In this document: piece by piece, positions 41,316-50,023 of the stretch
Layout: each line of letters begins with the position of its first letter
How positions within the stretch are numbered: the first letter of the stretch is position 1
Source: SM23-32 sp964434535
GTDB taxonomy: Bacteria; Planctomycetota; Brocadiia; SM23-32
Length of the DNA stretch: 64,000 nucleotides
Direction: 5' to 3'
Assembly (NCBI GenBank): GCA_964434535.1
Contig: CAYSWA010000001.1
Span: 124,001 to 188,000, forward strand
Position numbers and translations under genes: made by a program
The notes under the pieces: model-generated
What the model saw: the letters and a program-made list of their open reading frames with translations, nothing else
What the model was told of the DNA's origin: nothing
Database searches by the model: none

Positions 41316-41544
41316 TACCACGGAGACACGGAGAACGGCAACGCAACGATAGCGGCATTTCACCATGAAGATCACGAAGAGGCACGAAGGACGCCGGCGG
41401 CAACGGTGGCATGACGGCTCGTTCTCGTTCTCGGGCGTTGCCGTGCCATCTGCGTTCATCCGCGTGTATCTGGGCTTTCATGCCGTTCGTCGTGTCGTAG
41501 TGGTCAGTGCCGCCGTTCTCCGTGCCTCAGTGTCTCCGTGGTGA
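41316..41544. repeat. Interspersed repeat, copy B, with inverted ends
   Basis: A 229-base block in the 567-base gap between alaS and the efflux operon. The left end (41316-41339, ACCACGGAGACACGGAGAAC core) is inverted at the right end (41512-41544, GTTCTCCGTGCCTCAGTG and TCTCCGTGGTGA). Between them lie CACCATGAAGATCACGAAG, AGGCACGAAGG, ATGACGGC, CATCTGCGTTCATCCGCG and TTCATGCCGTTCGTCGTG. The last three blocks match copy A. It encodes no protein and no structured RNA was recognised. A rough further tail of CGTCGTGCTCGTGGTCTCGT type repeats continues to about 41595. Confidence 0.75.
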
Positions 41545-41784
41545 GTCGCAGCCGTTCGTCGTGCTCGTGGTCTCGTCGTGGTTCCGCGTGCCTTTCGCTT
41601 GATTTGTGAACCGTGGTTCGGTACTTCTTCGCGCGACACGGGCGGTTCTTTCTGGTATTCTGCTCGACCGGCGCCGAGGGGCGGGCCTCGGGATCCACGA
41701 CGGCGGGCGCGAGCGGGCCCGGATCGACCCCGCCCCGATACTCGACATCCTGCTGCACGGCATTCTGGCCGGAGGGGAGCGGGC

Positions 41785-43317
41785 ATGAGAGCGAGGTGGA
41801 GGCGATGGATGCTCGCCGCCCTGGCCGCAGCGGCCGGCGCCCTGGCGGCCGGCTGCCTGCCGACCCGGCGCGCCATCTACTCCGAGGTCCACCGCAGCCG
41901 CGCCGAGTCCTACGCCCGCTGGCGACGCGACGCCGTGGAGGAAGAGGCCCTTCCTCGCCTCAAGGGCAGCCTGCCCGTCGGCGACGCCATCCGCGCCGCC
42001 CTCAGCTACAGCCCCACGCTGCGCAACGTGCTCCAGGAGAAGGAGAAGGCGCGGGGCCAGCTCTACACCGCCTACGGCGAGGCCCTGCCCAGGGTCGATC
42101 TGAGCGCCGGCTACACGCGCCTGGACCAGGTCTTCACCGTCGACCTCGGCGTGGCCAGCTTCGACATAGGCGACCGGGACACATACTTCTACCAGGTCAC
42201 GGTGACCCAGCCGCTTTTCAAGGGCGGCAGCATTCCGGCGGCGATCAGGGGCGCGCGCATCTTCGAGGCGCTCGGCGACGAGAGGATCCGCCAGACCGTC
42301 CAGGACGTCGTCCTCCAGGTGGCCGTCGCTTACTACGACGTGGTGCTGGCCCGGCACCTCTACGAGGTGCAGCGCGAGGCGCTCCAGTTCGCCCGTGCCA
42401 ACCTGCGCGACGTGACCGCCAGGGAGGAGGCCGGCGTGGCCATCCCCTTCGACCGGCTGCGGGCGCGCGTCGAGGTGAGCAACGTCGAGGCCGACATGAT
42501 CCGTGCCCGCAACCGCCTCAACCGCGCCCGCACGGCCCTGTTGCGCGCCATGGGCGTCTCGCAGAGGAGCGAGGTCACACTCTCCAACGAGCTGGTCCAC
42601 GCCCCGCTGGAGCCGGCCTACGAGGAGGCGGTCCGCACGGCCTTCCTGAACCGGCCCGAGCTCTACCAGGGCGAGCTCGACAGCCGGCTCCAGCGCACGG
42701 CCCTGCGCATCGTCTACAGCGACTACTTCCCCGAGCTGGAGGCGTTCGGCTGGCGCCGCTGGGCCAAGCCCGACCCGCACGAGGCGAGCAACATCGCGTG
42801 GGACGACCAGTGGCAGGCCGGCGTGAGGCTGACCTGGCACCTCTTCGACGGGCTGCGCCGGGAGGGCAGTGTCATCCAGCAGCGGGCCGTGCTCCAGCAG
42901 AGCATCCTCTCGCTGGAGGAGGCCGAGCAGCGCGTGCTGGAGGAGGTGCGCAACGGCATCCTGGACCTGGCCGACGCCGAGGAGCTGGTCGCGTCCCAGC
43001 GCCTCAACCTCGAACGGGCCGGGGAAGCGCTGCGGCTGGTGACGGTCGGCGCGCGCGAAGGGGTCAACACCGAGCTGGAGGTGCTCGACGCCCGGGCCGC
43101 GCTGACGCGCGCGCGCGGGCTCTACTACCAGGCCCTGCACTCGCACGTGATCGGGCGGCTCGCCTTTCAGCGCGCGCTCGGCATGCTCGGGCCCGAGCCG
43201 GGCCGGGGCGACGTGCCGGAAGAGGCGCCCGAGAGCGTGGTCGGCCCGTTGACGGCCCCGGCCGGCGCCGACGGCGGGGCAGGCCCGAGCGCGCCGGGCA
43301 GGAACCTGAGGAGATGA
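41785..43317 (+). CDS. Outer membrane efflux (TolC/OMF-like) lipoprotein
   Basis: 510 residues from the ATG at 41785, with GGAGGGGAG upstream. Residues 1-23 are a lipoprotein signal ending LAAGC. The rest has the helical duplicated TolC/OEP pattern: ALSYSPTLRNVLQEKEKARGQ, a first OEP repeat with GDRDTYFYQVTVTQPLFKGG, and the second with WQAGVRLTWHLFDGLRREGS, ending in a long coiled helix and a Pro/Ala/Gly-rich tail. It forms the outer membrane channel of the tripartite pump encoded with the next two genes; the gap to the adaptor is 4 bases. Substrate unknown. Confidence 0.91.
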   Translation: MRARWRRWMLAALAAAAGALAAGCLPTRRAIYSEVHRSRAESYARWRRDAVEEEALPRLKGSLPVGDAIRAALSYSPTLRNVLQEKEKARGQLYTAYGEALPRVDLSAGYTRLDQVFTVDLGVASFDIGDRDTYFYQVTVTQPLFKGGSIPAAIRGARIFEALGDERIRQTVQDVVLQVAVAYYDVVLARHLYEVQREALQFARANLRDVTAREEAGVAIPFDRLRARVEVSNVEADMIRARNRLNRARTALLRAMGVSQRSEVTLSNELVHAPLEPAYEEAVRTAFLNRPELYQGELDSRLQRTALRIVYSDYFPELEAFGWRRWAKPDPHEASNIAWDDQWQAGVRLTWHLFDGLRREGSVIQQRAVLQQSILSLEEAEQRVLEEVRNGILDLADAEELVASQRLNLERAGEALRLVTVGAREGVNTELEVLDARAALTRARGLYYQALHSHVIGRLAFQRALGMLGPEPGRGDVPEEAPESVVGPLTAPAGADGGAGPSAPGRNLRR

Positions 43318-43321
43318 CCAC

Positions 43322-44584
43322 ATGCAGGGCTTACGCAGAGGGCTGAAGGCGGTGGCGGCGCTGCTCGTGATCTTCGGGGCGCTGGGGGGCCTGGCGCTCT
43401 GGTCGCTGGGCCGCCCGCAGCGCCGCGCGCAGAGCATCGAGGCGATCCAGGCCCGCGAGGGGATCCCCGTGGAGGTGGCCCGGGCCGAGCCGCGCGAGTT
43501 CACCGATTACTTCTACTGCGACGGCGAAGTCGTCGACGACGTGCGCTCCGTGCTGCGGGCCAAGGTCCGCGAGGTGGTCGAGGCCGTGCACGCGCGCGTC
43601 GGGGAGCCGGTCGAGCCCGGCCAGGTGCTGGTGGAGTTCCGCACGACCGACCTGGAGGCGGCCATCGAGGCCGCCGAGGTCGCCTACGCGGAAGCCGAGC
43701 GCAACTACGAGCGCTACCTGAGCCTGGCCGAGCAGGACGTGATCTCCGCCGACCGCCTGGACCAGGCCCGCACGGCGCAGGAGAGCGCCGCCGCCGCCCT
43801 GCGCGCCGCCCGTTCGCAGCTCGAGTTCGCCCGCGTCGCCTCGCCCATCGACGGCGTCGTGCAGCGGCGGTGGGTCGAGCCGGGCGAGTTCAAGGGCACG
43901 GGCGACGAGCTGCTCAGCATCGTCGACCTCTCCACCGTCGAGGTCAAGGCCCTCGTGCCCGAGGCAGACGTGGCGGCCCTGTCCGTCGGCATGGAGGGCG
44001 AGTTCATGCTCGAAGCAGACGGCGCCTGGCGCGCCGGTCGCATCAGCCGGATCAGCCCCTCCACCGCCGATCCGAACCGGTTCTTCGACGTCTTCCTCAA
44101 GGTGGAGAACGAGCGCACCGGCGGCGCGTGGCTCATGCGGCCGGGGATGTACGTCGAGGTGCGGTTCGCGCGGGGCGGCACGCAGACCCATCCGGCCGTG
44201 CCCGAGAGCTGCCTGGTGCTGGAGCGCGACAAGGATGTGATCTACCTGGTGGAGAGTGCCGTGCGTGAGGTGCCCGTGAGGAACCCCGCCACCAGCGAAG
44301 AGGAGGACGGCGGATTCGGCGCCCGGCTGGCGCGCGGGGTCGAGCGGATCGGCGCGCTGGTGGCGGGGCTCGGCGGCAAGGTCCGCGAAGAGGAGCAGCC
44401 TACCCAGAAAAGGGAGGTGCACACCGCCCGCCGCCTGGAGGTCAGCGCCGGGCTGAGGCGCGAAGGCTGGGTGCGGCTGGAGGGTGACCCGGTCCAGCCC
44501 GGCCGACTGGTGATCGAGAACCCGCGGGAAGCCGTCGAGGACGGCACCTTCGTGCGGATCGTGGAGGGCCCCCGCGAGTCATGA
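43322..44584 (+). CDS. RND efflux periplasmic adaptor (HlyD/AcrA-like)
   Basis: 420 residues. An N-terminal membrane or signal helix (AVAALLVIFGALGGLALWSLG region, about 8-30), a lipoyl half-motif (VVEAVHARVGEPVEPGQVL), a coiled-coil hairpin (about 100-165), the second lipoyl half (ASPIDGVVQRRWVEPGEF), then beta-barrel and membrane-proximal domains (LMRPGMYVEVRFARGG). An unusual Glu/Gly-rich insertion (about 320-362) interrupts the membrane-proximal domain. It links the RND pump to the OMF channel. The stop codon overlaps the ATG of the permease (ATGA), indicating translational coupling. Confidence 0.92.
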   Translation: MQGLRRGLKAVAALLVIFGALGGLALWSLGRPQRRAQSIEAIQAREGIPVEVARAEPREFTDYFYCDGEVVDDVRSVLRAKVREVVEAVHARVGEPVEPGQVLVEFRTTDLEAAIEAAEVAYAEAERNYERYLSLAEQDVISADRLDQARTAQESAAAALRAARSQLEFARVASPIDGVVQRRWVEPGEFKGTGDELLSIVDLSTVEVKALVPEADVAALSVGMEGEFMLEADGAWRAGRISRISPSTADPNRFFDVFLKVENERTGGAWLMRPGMYVEVRFARGGTQTHPAVPESCLVLERDKDVIYLVESAVREVPVRNPATSEEEDGGFGARLARGVERIGALVAGLGGKVREEEQPTQKREVHTARRLEVSAGLRREGWVRLEGDPVQPGRLVIENPREAVEDGTFVRIVEGPRES

Positions 44585-47500
44585 TACGCACCTTCATCGA
44601 GCGGCGGGTGCTGACCACCGTGATCGTGCTGATCGCGGTGATCCTGGGCGGCCTCTCCTACGCCGGGATGGGCGTGCGGCGGTTCCCCGAGGTCGAGTTC
44701 CCCATCATCACCGTCGCCACCGTCTACCAGGGCGCCAGCCCGACCGAGGTCGAGACCGACATCACCAAGCGCATCGAGGACGCCGTCGTCGGCATCGCAG
44801 GCATCGAGGAGATACGCTCCAGCTCCCAGCAGGGCCTCTCGTTCGTCTTCATCGAGTTCGATCTGGACCAGGACATCGACATCAAGGCGGTCGACGTTCG
44901 CAACAAGATCGACCGCATCCTGGCGCTGCTGCCCGAGGGGGCGGAGGACCCGATCCCGGAGAAGTTCGAGATCGGCGCGCTGCCCATCGTCGACCTGGTG
45001 CTCTACGGCCCGCAGGACCCGAACGAGCTCTACCGGCTCGCCGAGGAGGAACTCCAGCCCGCCCTGACACAGATCACCGGCGTGGCGGACATCAGCCTGA
45101 CCGGCGGACAGGAGCGCGAGATCCACGTGCTGCTCGACGCGCGGAAGCTGCGCAAGCACAGGGTGCCGATCAGCGCCGTGACGGCCGCCGTGCGCGCCTC
45201 GAACGTGGACGTGCCGGCCGGCCACATCACCCAGCCGGGCCGCCGCTTCGTCGTGCGAACCCCGGGGCGCGCCACGCGGGTAGAGGACATCGCCGGTGTC
45301 CGCGTGCCCACCCTCGGGGGCGGCATCATCACCGTCGGCGACCTGGGCCGCGTGGCGGACACCTACGCGGAGAAGGAGACCGCCTCCCGCTACGCCACCA
45401 CGAGCGGCGCGGGCGAAGACGGCCTGAGCAGCCGCGACGCCATCGTGCTCGCCGTGCAGGCGCGCAGCGACGCCAACGAGGTGGCCGTCGTCGAGCGCAT
45501 ACGCGAGGAGCTGCCCAAGCTGCGCCGGCGCCTGCCCCAGGGGGCGATGCTCGAGGTCGCGCGCGATACCTCCGTCTTCATCAAAGGCGCCCTGGCCAAC
45601 GTGCGCCAGAACATGCTGATCGGGATCGGGCTGACGGCCCTGGTCATCTTCCTGTTCCTGAAGTCGCTGCGGGCCACGATCGTCATCGCCGTCGTGATGC
45701 CGGCCGCCGTCATCATCGCGTTCATCGGGATGGCCGCCTCGGGCTTCACGCTGAACATCATCTCCCTGACCGGCCTGGCCATCGTGATCGGCGTGCTGGT
45801 CAACAACGCGATCCTGATCGTGGAGAACGTCACCCGCTTCATGGCGCAGGGCCTGGAGCCGAAAGAGGCCGCCGTCGAGGGCACGCACGATATCGCCCTG
45901 GCCATCTTCAGCTCCACCGCCACGAACCTGGTCGTCTTCCTTCCCATCGCCTTCATGGGCGAGATCATCGGGCGTTTCTTCCGGGATCTCGGCCTGACGG
46001 TGGTCTTCGCCACCGTGGTCTCGCTGCTGGTCTCCTACTCGCTGACGCCGATGATGTGCGGCCTGCTGCTGAAGGCGAACGAGGAGGAGGGCGGCCGCAG
46101 GAGCTGGCTGGCCTGGCTCTTCGAGGGGACGGCCGGGCGCGTGGCGCGGGCGTGGCGCTGCGGCTTCGAGGTCACGAAGCGGGCCTACCTGGGCGCGCTC
46201 GATTGGTGCCTGCATCATCGGCTCTCGACGGTGGTGCTCACCTTCGTGGCCTTCATCTGCTCCTTGTTCGTGTTCGCCGTGGTCGGGGTGGAGTTCTTCC
46301 CCTCCTCCGACGAAGGCCGCTTCCGCATCACGATCGAGGCGCCGGTCGGCACGCCGCTGGCGGTGACCGACCGGGCCGTGCGCCGCGTCGAGGAAGGGCT
46401 GCGCGAGCTGCCCCACCTGGAGAACTACGTGGTGCGTGTCGGGCGGGTAGCCGCCGGGTCAACGGGCCGCACCGAGGGGGTGGACCTGGCCGAGATCGCC
46501 GTCACCGTCGTGGACCGCGCCGAGCGGCGGGAGAGCCTGGACGAGCTGCTCGACTGGCTGCGCCCGCGTCTGGCGGACGTGCCGTCGGTGAAGATACTGG
46601 CCGCCAAGGAGGCCGGCGGGCCCGAGCAGTCCCCGATCGCGATCGAGCTGGTCGGCGAGGACCTGGGGCAGCTTCAGCGCCTGGCCGGCCAGGTGATGGA
46701 GATCGTCGAATCGGTGCCCGGCACGGCGGGGGTGAGCAAGTCCTGGCAGGCCGGCCAGCCCGAGGTGCAGGTCGTCCCCCGCCAGGAGCGGATCAACCGG
46801 GAGGGCGTGCAGACGCGCCTTCTGGCCCAGGAGGTGCGCGCCTACGTCGAGGGGCAGGTCGCCTCGCAGTTCCTGGACGGCGACGAGAACTACGACATCG
46901 TGGTCAAGCTGGAGGCGCAGGACCGCCGGTTCGCCACCGACCTCGAGCGCCTCTTCATCAGCTCGCCGACCACGGGCCAGATGCTGCGCATCGGCGAGGT
47001 GGCCGACGTGCGCCGGGCGCCGGGCTCCACGCTGATCACCCGCAAGGACCGCACCCGCCTGGTCACCGTGGCCAGCAACCTGACCGGCGAGCGGCCCTCC
47101 GGCAAGGTGGAGGGCGACATCAAGCGGCTGCTCGACGAGCGCGTGGTCGTGCCGCAGGGCGTCACTGTGGAGTTCGGCGGCGAGGCGGAGATGCGCGAGA
47201 AGAACTTCGCCGAGCTCTTCAAGGCCATGGCCACAGCCGCCGCGCTCACCTTCCTGCTGGTGGCCGGCATCGTCGAGTCCTTCGCCTTCGCCTTGATCAT
47301 CATCATGAGCTTGCCGGTCTGCCTGATCGGCGTCTCGCTCGCCATGCTGGTGGCGGACGTGACGGTGAACATGTTCGCTCTGATGGCGATGGTCATCCTG
47401 GTCGGGATGGTGGTCAACAACGCCATCATCGTCGTCGACTACGCCATGCGGGCCGAGGAGGGCGGGCTGACGGCGCGGGAGGCGGTCCGCGAGGCGTGCC

Positions 47501-47715
47501 AGCGGCGCTACCGGATGATCCTGATGGCGAACCTGACCACGGTGGTGGCGCTGATCCCGCTCTCGCTCGGGCTCGGGTTCGGCGGGGAGATCTTCCGCCC
47601 GCTCGCCGTGGTCGAGATGGGCGGCGTGCTGGCGGCGGGGGCGCTCTCGCTGCTGGTCATCCCGGCGGTCTACGTGATGGTGCGCGGCCGCAAGGAGCTG
47701 CGCGGCAGGCCCTGA
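44581..47715 (+). CDS. RND efflux permease with non-canonical proton-relay positions
   Basis: 1044 residues, HAE1/AcrB size and layout: two repeats of a membrane bundle plus large periplasmic loops (FPEVEFPIITVATVYQGASP at the start, second loop with FPSSDEGRFRITIEAPVGTP). The TM4 motif that reads VDD in AcrB (D407/D408) is V-N408-N409 here (LVNNAILIVENV), and the TM10 Lys (K940 in AcrB) is Asn (GMVVNNAIIVVDY, N946). These residues carry the proton relay in the known pumps, so energy coupling must differ, or the protein is not a classical antiporter. The rest of the fold looks intact. It is the last gene of the OMF-adaptor-permease operon and converges on mutS2 with a 22-base gap. Confidence 0.92.
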   Translation: MIRTFIERRVLTTVIVLIAVILGGLSYAGMGVRRFPEVEFPIITVATVYQGASPTEVETDITKRIEDAVVGIAGIEEIRSSSQQGLSFVFIEFDLDQDIDIKAVDVRNKIDRILALLPEGAEDPIPEKFEIGALPIVDLVLYGPQDPNELYRLAEEELQPALTQITGVADISLTGGQEREIHVLLDARKLRKHRVPISAVTAAVRASNVDVPAGHITQPGRRFVVRTPGRATRVEDIAGVRVPTLGGGIITVGDLGRVADTYAEKETASRYATTSGAGEDGLSSRDAIVLAVQARSDANEVAVVERIREELPKLRRRLPQGAMLEVARDTSVFIKGALANVRQNMLIGIGLTALVIFLFLKSLRATIVIAVVMPAAVIIAFIGMAASGFTLNIISLTGLAIVIGVLVNNAILIVENVTRFMAQGLEPKEAAVEGTHDIALAIFSSTATNLVVFLPIAFMGEIIGRFFRDLGLTVVFATVVSLLVSYSLTPMMCGLLLKANEEEGGRRSWLAWLFEGTAGRVARAWRCGFEVTKRAYLGALDWCLHHRLSTVVLTFVAFICSLFVFAVVGVEFFPSSDEGRFRITIEAPVGTPLAVTDRAVRRVEEGLRELPHLENYVVRVGRVAAGSTGRTEGVDLAEIAVTVVDRAERRESLDELLDWLRPRLADVPSVKILAAKEAGGPEQSPIAIELVGEDLGQLQRLAGQVMEIVESVPGTAGVSKSWQAGQPEVQVVPRQERINREGVQTRLLAQEVRAYVEGQVASQFLDGDENYDIVVKLEAQDRRFATDLERLFISSPTTGQMLRIGEVADVRRAPGSTLITRKDRTRLVTVASNLTGERPSGKVEGDIKRLLDERVVVPQGVTVEFGGEAEMREKNFAELFKAMATAAALTFLLVAGIVESFAFALIIIMSLPVCLIGVSLAMLVADVTVNMFALMAMVILVGMVVNNAIIVVDYAMRAEEGGLTAREAVREACQRRYRMILMANLTTVVALIPLSLGLGFGGEIFRPLAVVEMGGVLAAGALSLLVIPAVYVMVRGRKELRGRP

Positions 47716-47737
47716 GGGCAGGCCCCGCCGGCGGCGT

Positions 47738-49840
47738 TCAGACGTGCTCGCCCCAGGGCTCCAGGTCGTCGAGTTCCACGTCGACCTGGGCGTCGCCGAC
47801 GCGGACCTGCGCGCGTCCGTCCTGCTGGTTGACGCGCTCCACGGTGCCCCACTTGTGCAGCGGGGTGACGTAGACCTCGTCGCCGGGCTGGAGCGCGCGC
47901 TCGATGCGATGGCCGGCGAGCAGGCGTTCCACCTGCTCCAGGCACTGCTCCAGCCCGACGCGCACCCGGCCGACGCGGTCGGCCACGGACCGGTGGCTGT
48001 GGCGCAGGTCCTCGTAGAGGCGGTCGGCCTCGGCGTGCAGCTCCCGGAGCCGCTCGCGCATCTGGAGGCCGAAGTCGGCGCCCTGCTTGTCCTCCTGGGC
48101 TTTCAGGCGGGCGAGCGTCTCCTCGTACTCGCCCTTCAGCTTCTCGGCCTGCTGCTCCAGGTAGCGCATGCGATCGCGGCGCTCCTCGGCGTCCTCGCGG
48201 GCGACGCGTATCTGCTCCAGCATGCCGCTGTACTCGCCGCGGGACTCGGCGTCGAGCAGGCCGCGCGCGTCGCTGAGGATCCCCGCCGGCAGCCCGAGCC
48301 GCTCGGCGATCTCCAGCGCGTTCGAGCTGCCGACGGTGCCGATGGTCAGGTGATAGGTGGGGCGCAGCGTGCGCATGTCAAAGTCCATCGAGGCGTTCTC
48401 GACCTCGGGTCGGGAGACGGCGAAGGTCTTCAGCTCCCCCAGGTGGGTGACGACGACCGTGGCACAGCCGCGCTCGACCAGGCGCCGGAGGACGGCCTCG
48501 CCGAGCGCGCTGCCTTCGGCGGGGTCGGTGCCGGCGCCGAGCTCGTCCAGCAGCACCAGGCTGCGGGCCGTGGCGACGTCGAGGACGTGGATGATGCGGG
48601 ACATGTGGGAGCTGAACGTGCTGAGGCTCTGCTCCAGGCTCTGCTCGTCGCCGATGTCCGCGTAGACGCCCTCGTAGAAGGGCACGCGCGCCTGCCGGGC
48701 CGGCACGTGCATGCCGGCGCGGGCCATCAGGCAGGCGAGCCCCACCGTCTTGAGCACCACGGTCTTGCCGCCCGTGTTCGGGCCGGTGATGACCAGCATC
48801 CTGAAGTCCTGTCCCAGCCGCACGTCGAGCGGGACGACGGCGTCGAAATCCACGTGCTCCTCGGCCGGCGCCGCGCGGTCGGCCGGGCAGCTCAGCCGCA
48901 GCAGCACGGGGTGGCGGGCGGCCTGGAGTTCGAGGCCCGGCCCGTCGCCGAGCCGGGGGGCGCACATGCGGAAGGCGCGGCTCATCCGGGCCTTCGCCCG
49001 CACCAGGTCCACCTGTGCCAGCCGGTCCGCTGCGGCCCGGATGCCGTCGCATTCGGCGGCCACGGCGCGGGTCAGCTCCCAGAGGATGCGGTGCACCTCC
49101 TCCTGTTCCTCGCCGATCGCCTCGCCGAGCTCATTGCCCGGCTCGATGATCGAGAGCGGCTCGATGTAGAGCGTGGCGCCGCTGTCGGAGGAGCCGTGCA
49201 CCAGCCCCTCCACCTCGTGCTTGCGATAGGCGTTGACCGGCAGCACGTAGCGGTCGCGGCACATGGTGGGGTTCGGGTACTGCAGGTGCGGCCGCACGTC
49301 GGGATGCTCGATCAGCCGGCGCAGCATTCCCTCGATGCGCCGGCGCAGGGAGTGGATCCGTCGCCGCACGGCCTTCAGCTCCGGGCTCGCCCCGTCCAGG
49401 ACGGTCCCGGAGGCGTCCACGGCCTTCCTTATCCGCGCCACCAGCTCGGGCGAGCGGGGAACGGAGCGGCCAAGGGCCGAGAGGGCCGGACGGCTCGAGC
49501 CGAGCCGCTCCAGGGCCCGTCCGACGCGGCCGGCCATCTCCAGGCACTCGGCGATGCGCCAGAAGGCCTGCGGCTCCAGCGGCCCGCCCCCGGCCCGCGC
49601 GCGCTCGGCGGCCGGCGTCACGTCTTCCACCGGCGCCAGCGGCAGCGAGAAGCCTTCCTCCAGCGCTTCCACCAGCTCGGTGGTCCGCTGGAGGGCTGTG
49701 CGGGCCTCCTCGCGCCGTTCCATGGGCCGCAGCACCTCGGCCCGCCGCCGGCCACGCGCGGTGACCGCGTAGCCGGCGAGCAGCCGGGTGACCTTGCCGA
49801 ACTCCAGCACCCTGAGCGCGTCTTCGTCCACTCTCGGCAC
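47738..49840 (-). CDS. mutS2: MutS2 family ATPase lacking the Smr domain
   Basis: 700 residues from a GTG at 49840 with GGAGG six bases upstream. Helical lever and clamp regions (about 1-290), then the ABC-type ATPase with Walker A GPNTGGKTVVLKT, the ELGAGTDPAEGSAL signature and Walker B region, and VVVTHLGELK. A coiled coil (about 500-600) and a small beta domain (LQPGDEVYVTPLHKWGTVERV) follow, ending EDLEPWGEHV-type sequence at residue 700. In B. subtilis MutS2 an Smr nuclease domain follows this point; here the gene stops. MutS2 acts in anti-recombination or ribosome rescue; loss of Smr would remove the nuclease. Divergent from the zinc-ribbon gene. Confidence 0.92.
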   Translation of the reverse strand: MPRVDEDALRVLEFGKVTRLLAGYAVTARGRRRAEVLRPMERREEARTALQRTTELVEALEEGFSLPLAPVEDVTPAAERARAGGGPLEPQAFWRIAECLEMAGRVGRALERLGSSRPALSALGRSVPRSPELVARIRKAVDASGTVLDGASPELKAVRRRIHSLRRRIEGMLRRLIEHPDVRPHLQYPNPTMCRDRYVLPVNAYRKHEVEGLVHGSSDSGATLYIEPLSIIEPGNELGEAIGEEQEEVHRILWELTRAVAAECDGIRAAADRLAQVDLVRAKARMSRAFRMCAPRLGDGPGLELQAARHPVLLRLSCPADRAAPAEEHVDFDAVVPLDVRLGQDFRMLVITGPNTGGKTVVLKTVGLACLMARAGMHVPARQARVPFYEGVYADIGDEQSLEQSLSTFSSHMSRIIHVLDVATARSLVLLDELGAGTDPAEGSALGEAVLRRLVERGCATVVVTHLGELKTFAVSRPEVENASMDFDMRTLRPTYHLTIGTVGSSNALEIAERLGLPAGILSDARGLLDAESRGEYSGMLEQIRVAREDAEERRDRMRYLEQQAEKLKGEYEETLARLKAQEDKQGADFGLQMRERLRELHAEADRLYEDLRHSHRSVADRVGRVRVGLEQCLEQVERLLAGHRIERALQPGDEVYVTPLHKWGTVERVNQQDGRAQVRVGDAQVDVELDDLEPWGEHV

Positions 49841-49931
49841 AGCCTGCCTCCGGATCGGGCGGCGCCATTCTACGCCACGGGCCACCGGCCGGGCAAAGAG
49901 GCGCCGGGGTGGCTACCCCCGCAAGAAACAC

Positions 49932-49960
49932 TGGACGAGCGGCCCGCGACGCACTACACT
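49932..49960 (+). promoter_or_regulatory. Possible promoter for the zinc-ribbon membrane protein
   Basis: TGGACG (49932-49937), 17-base spacer, TACACT (49955-49960), 64 bases before the ATG at 50024. Confidence 0.4.
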
Positions 49961-50023
49961 AACGCCCCGACGTAAGCGCAGGCCGGGAGCGAGGAACCTG
50001 AGCCCGAGTGGCGAGCGAGGCCG

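Noticed and set aside
41265..41459. Short leftward open frames inside the repeat
   Set aside because: They are translations of the interspersed repeat, with no ribosome site or protein-like composition.
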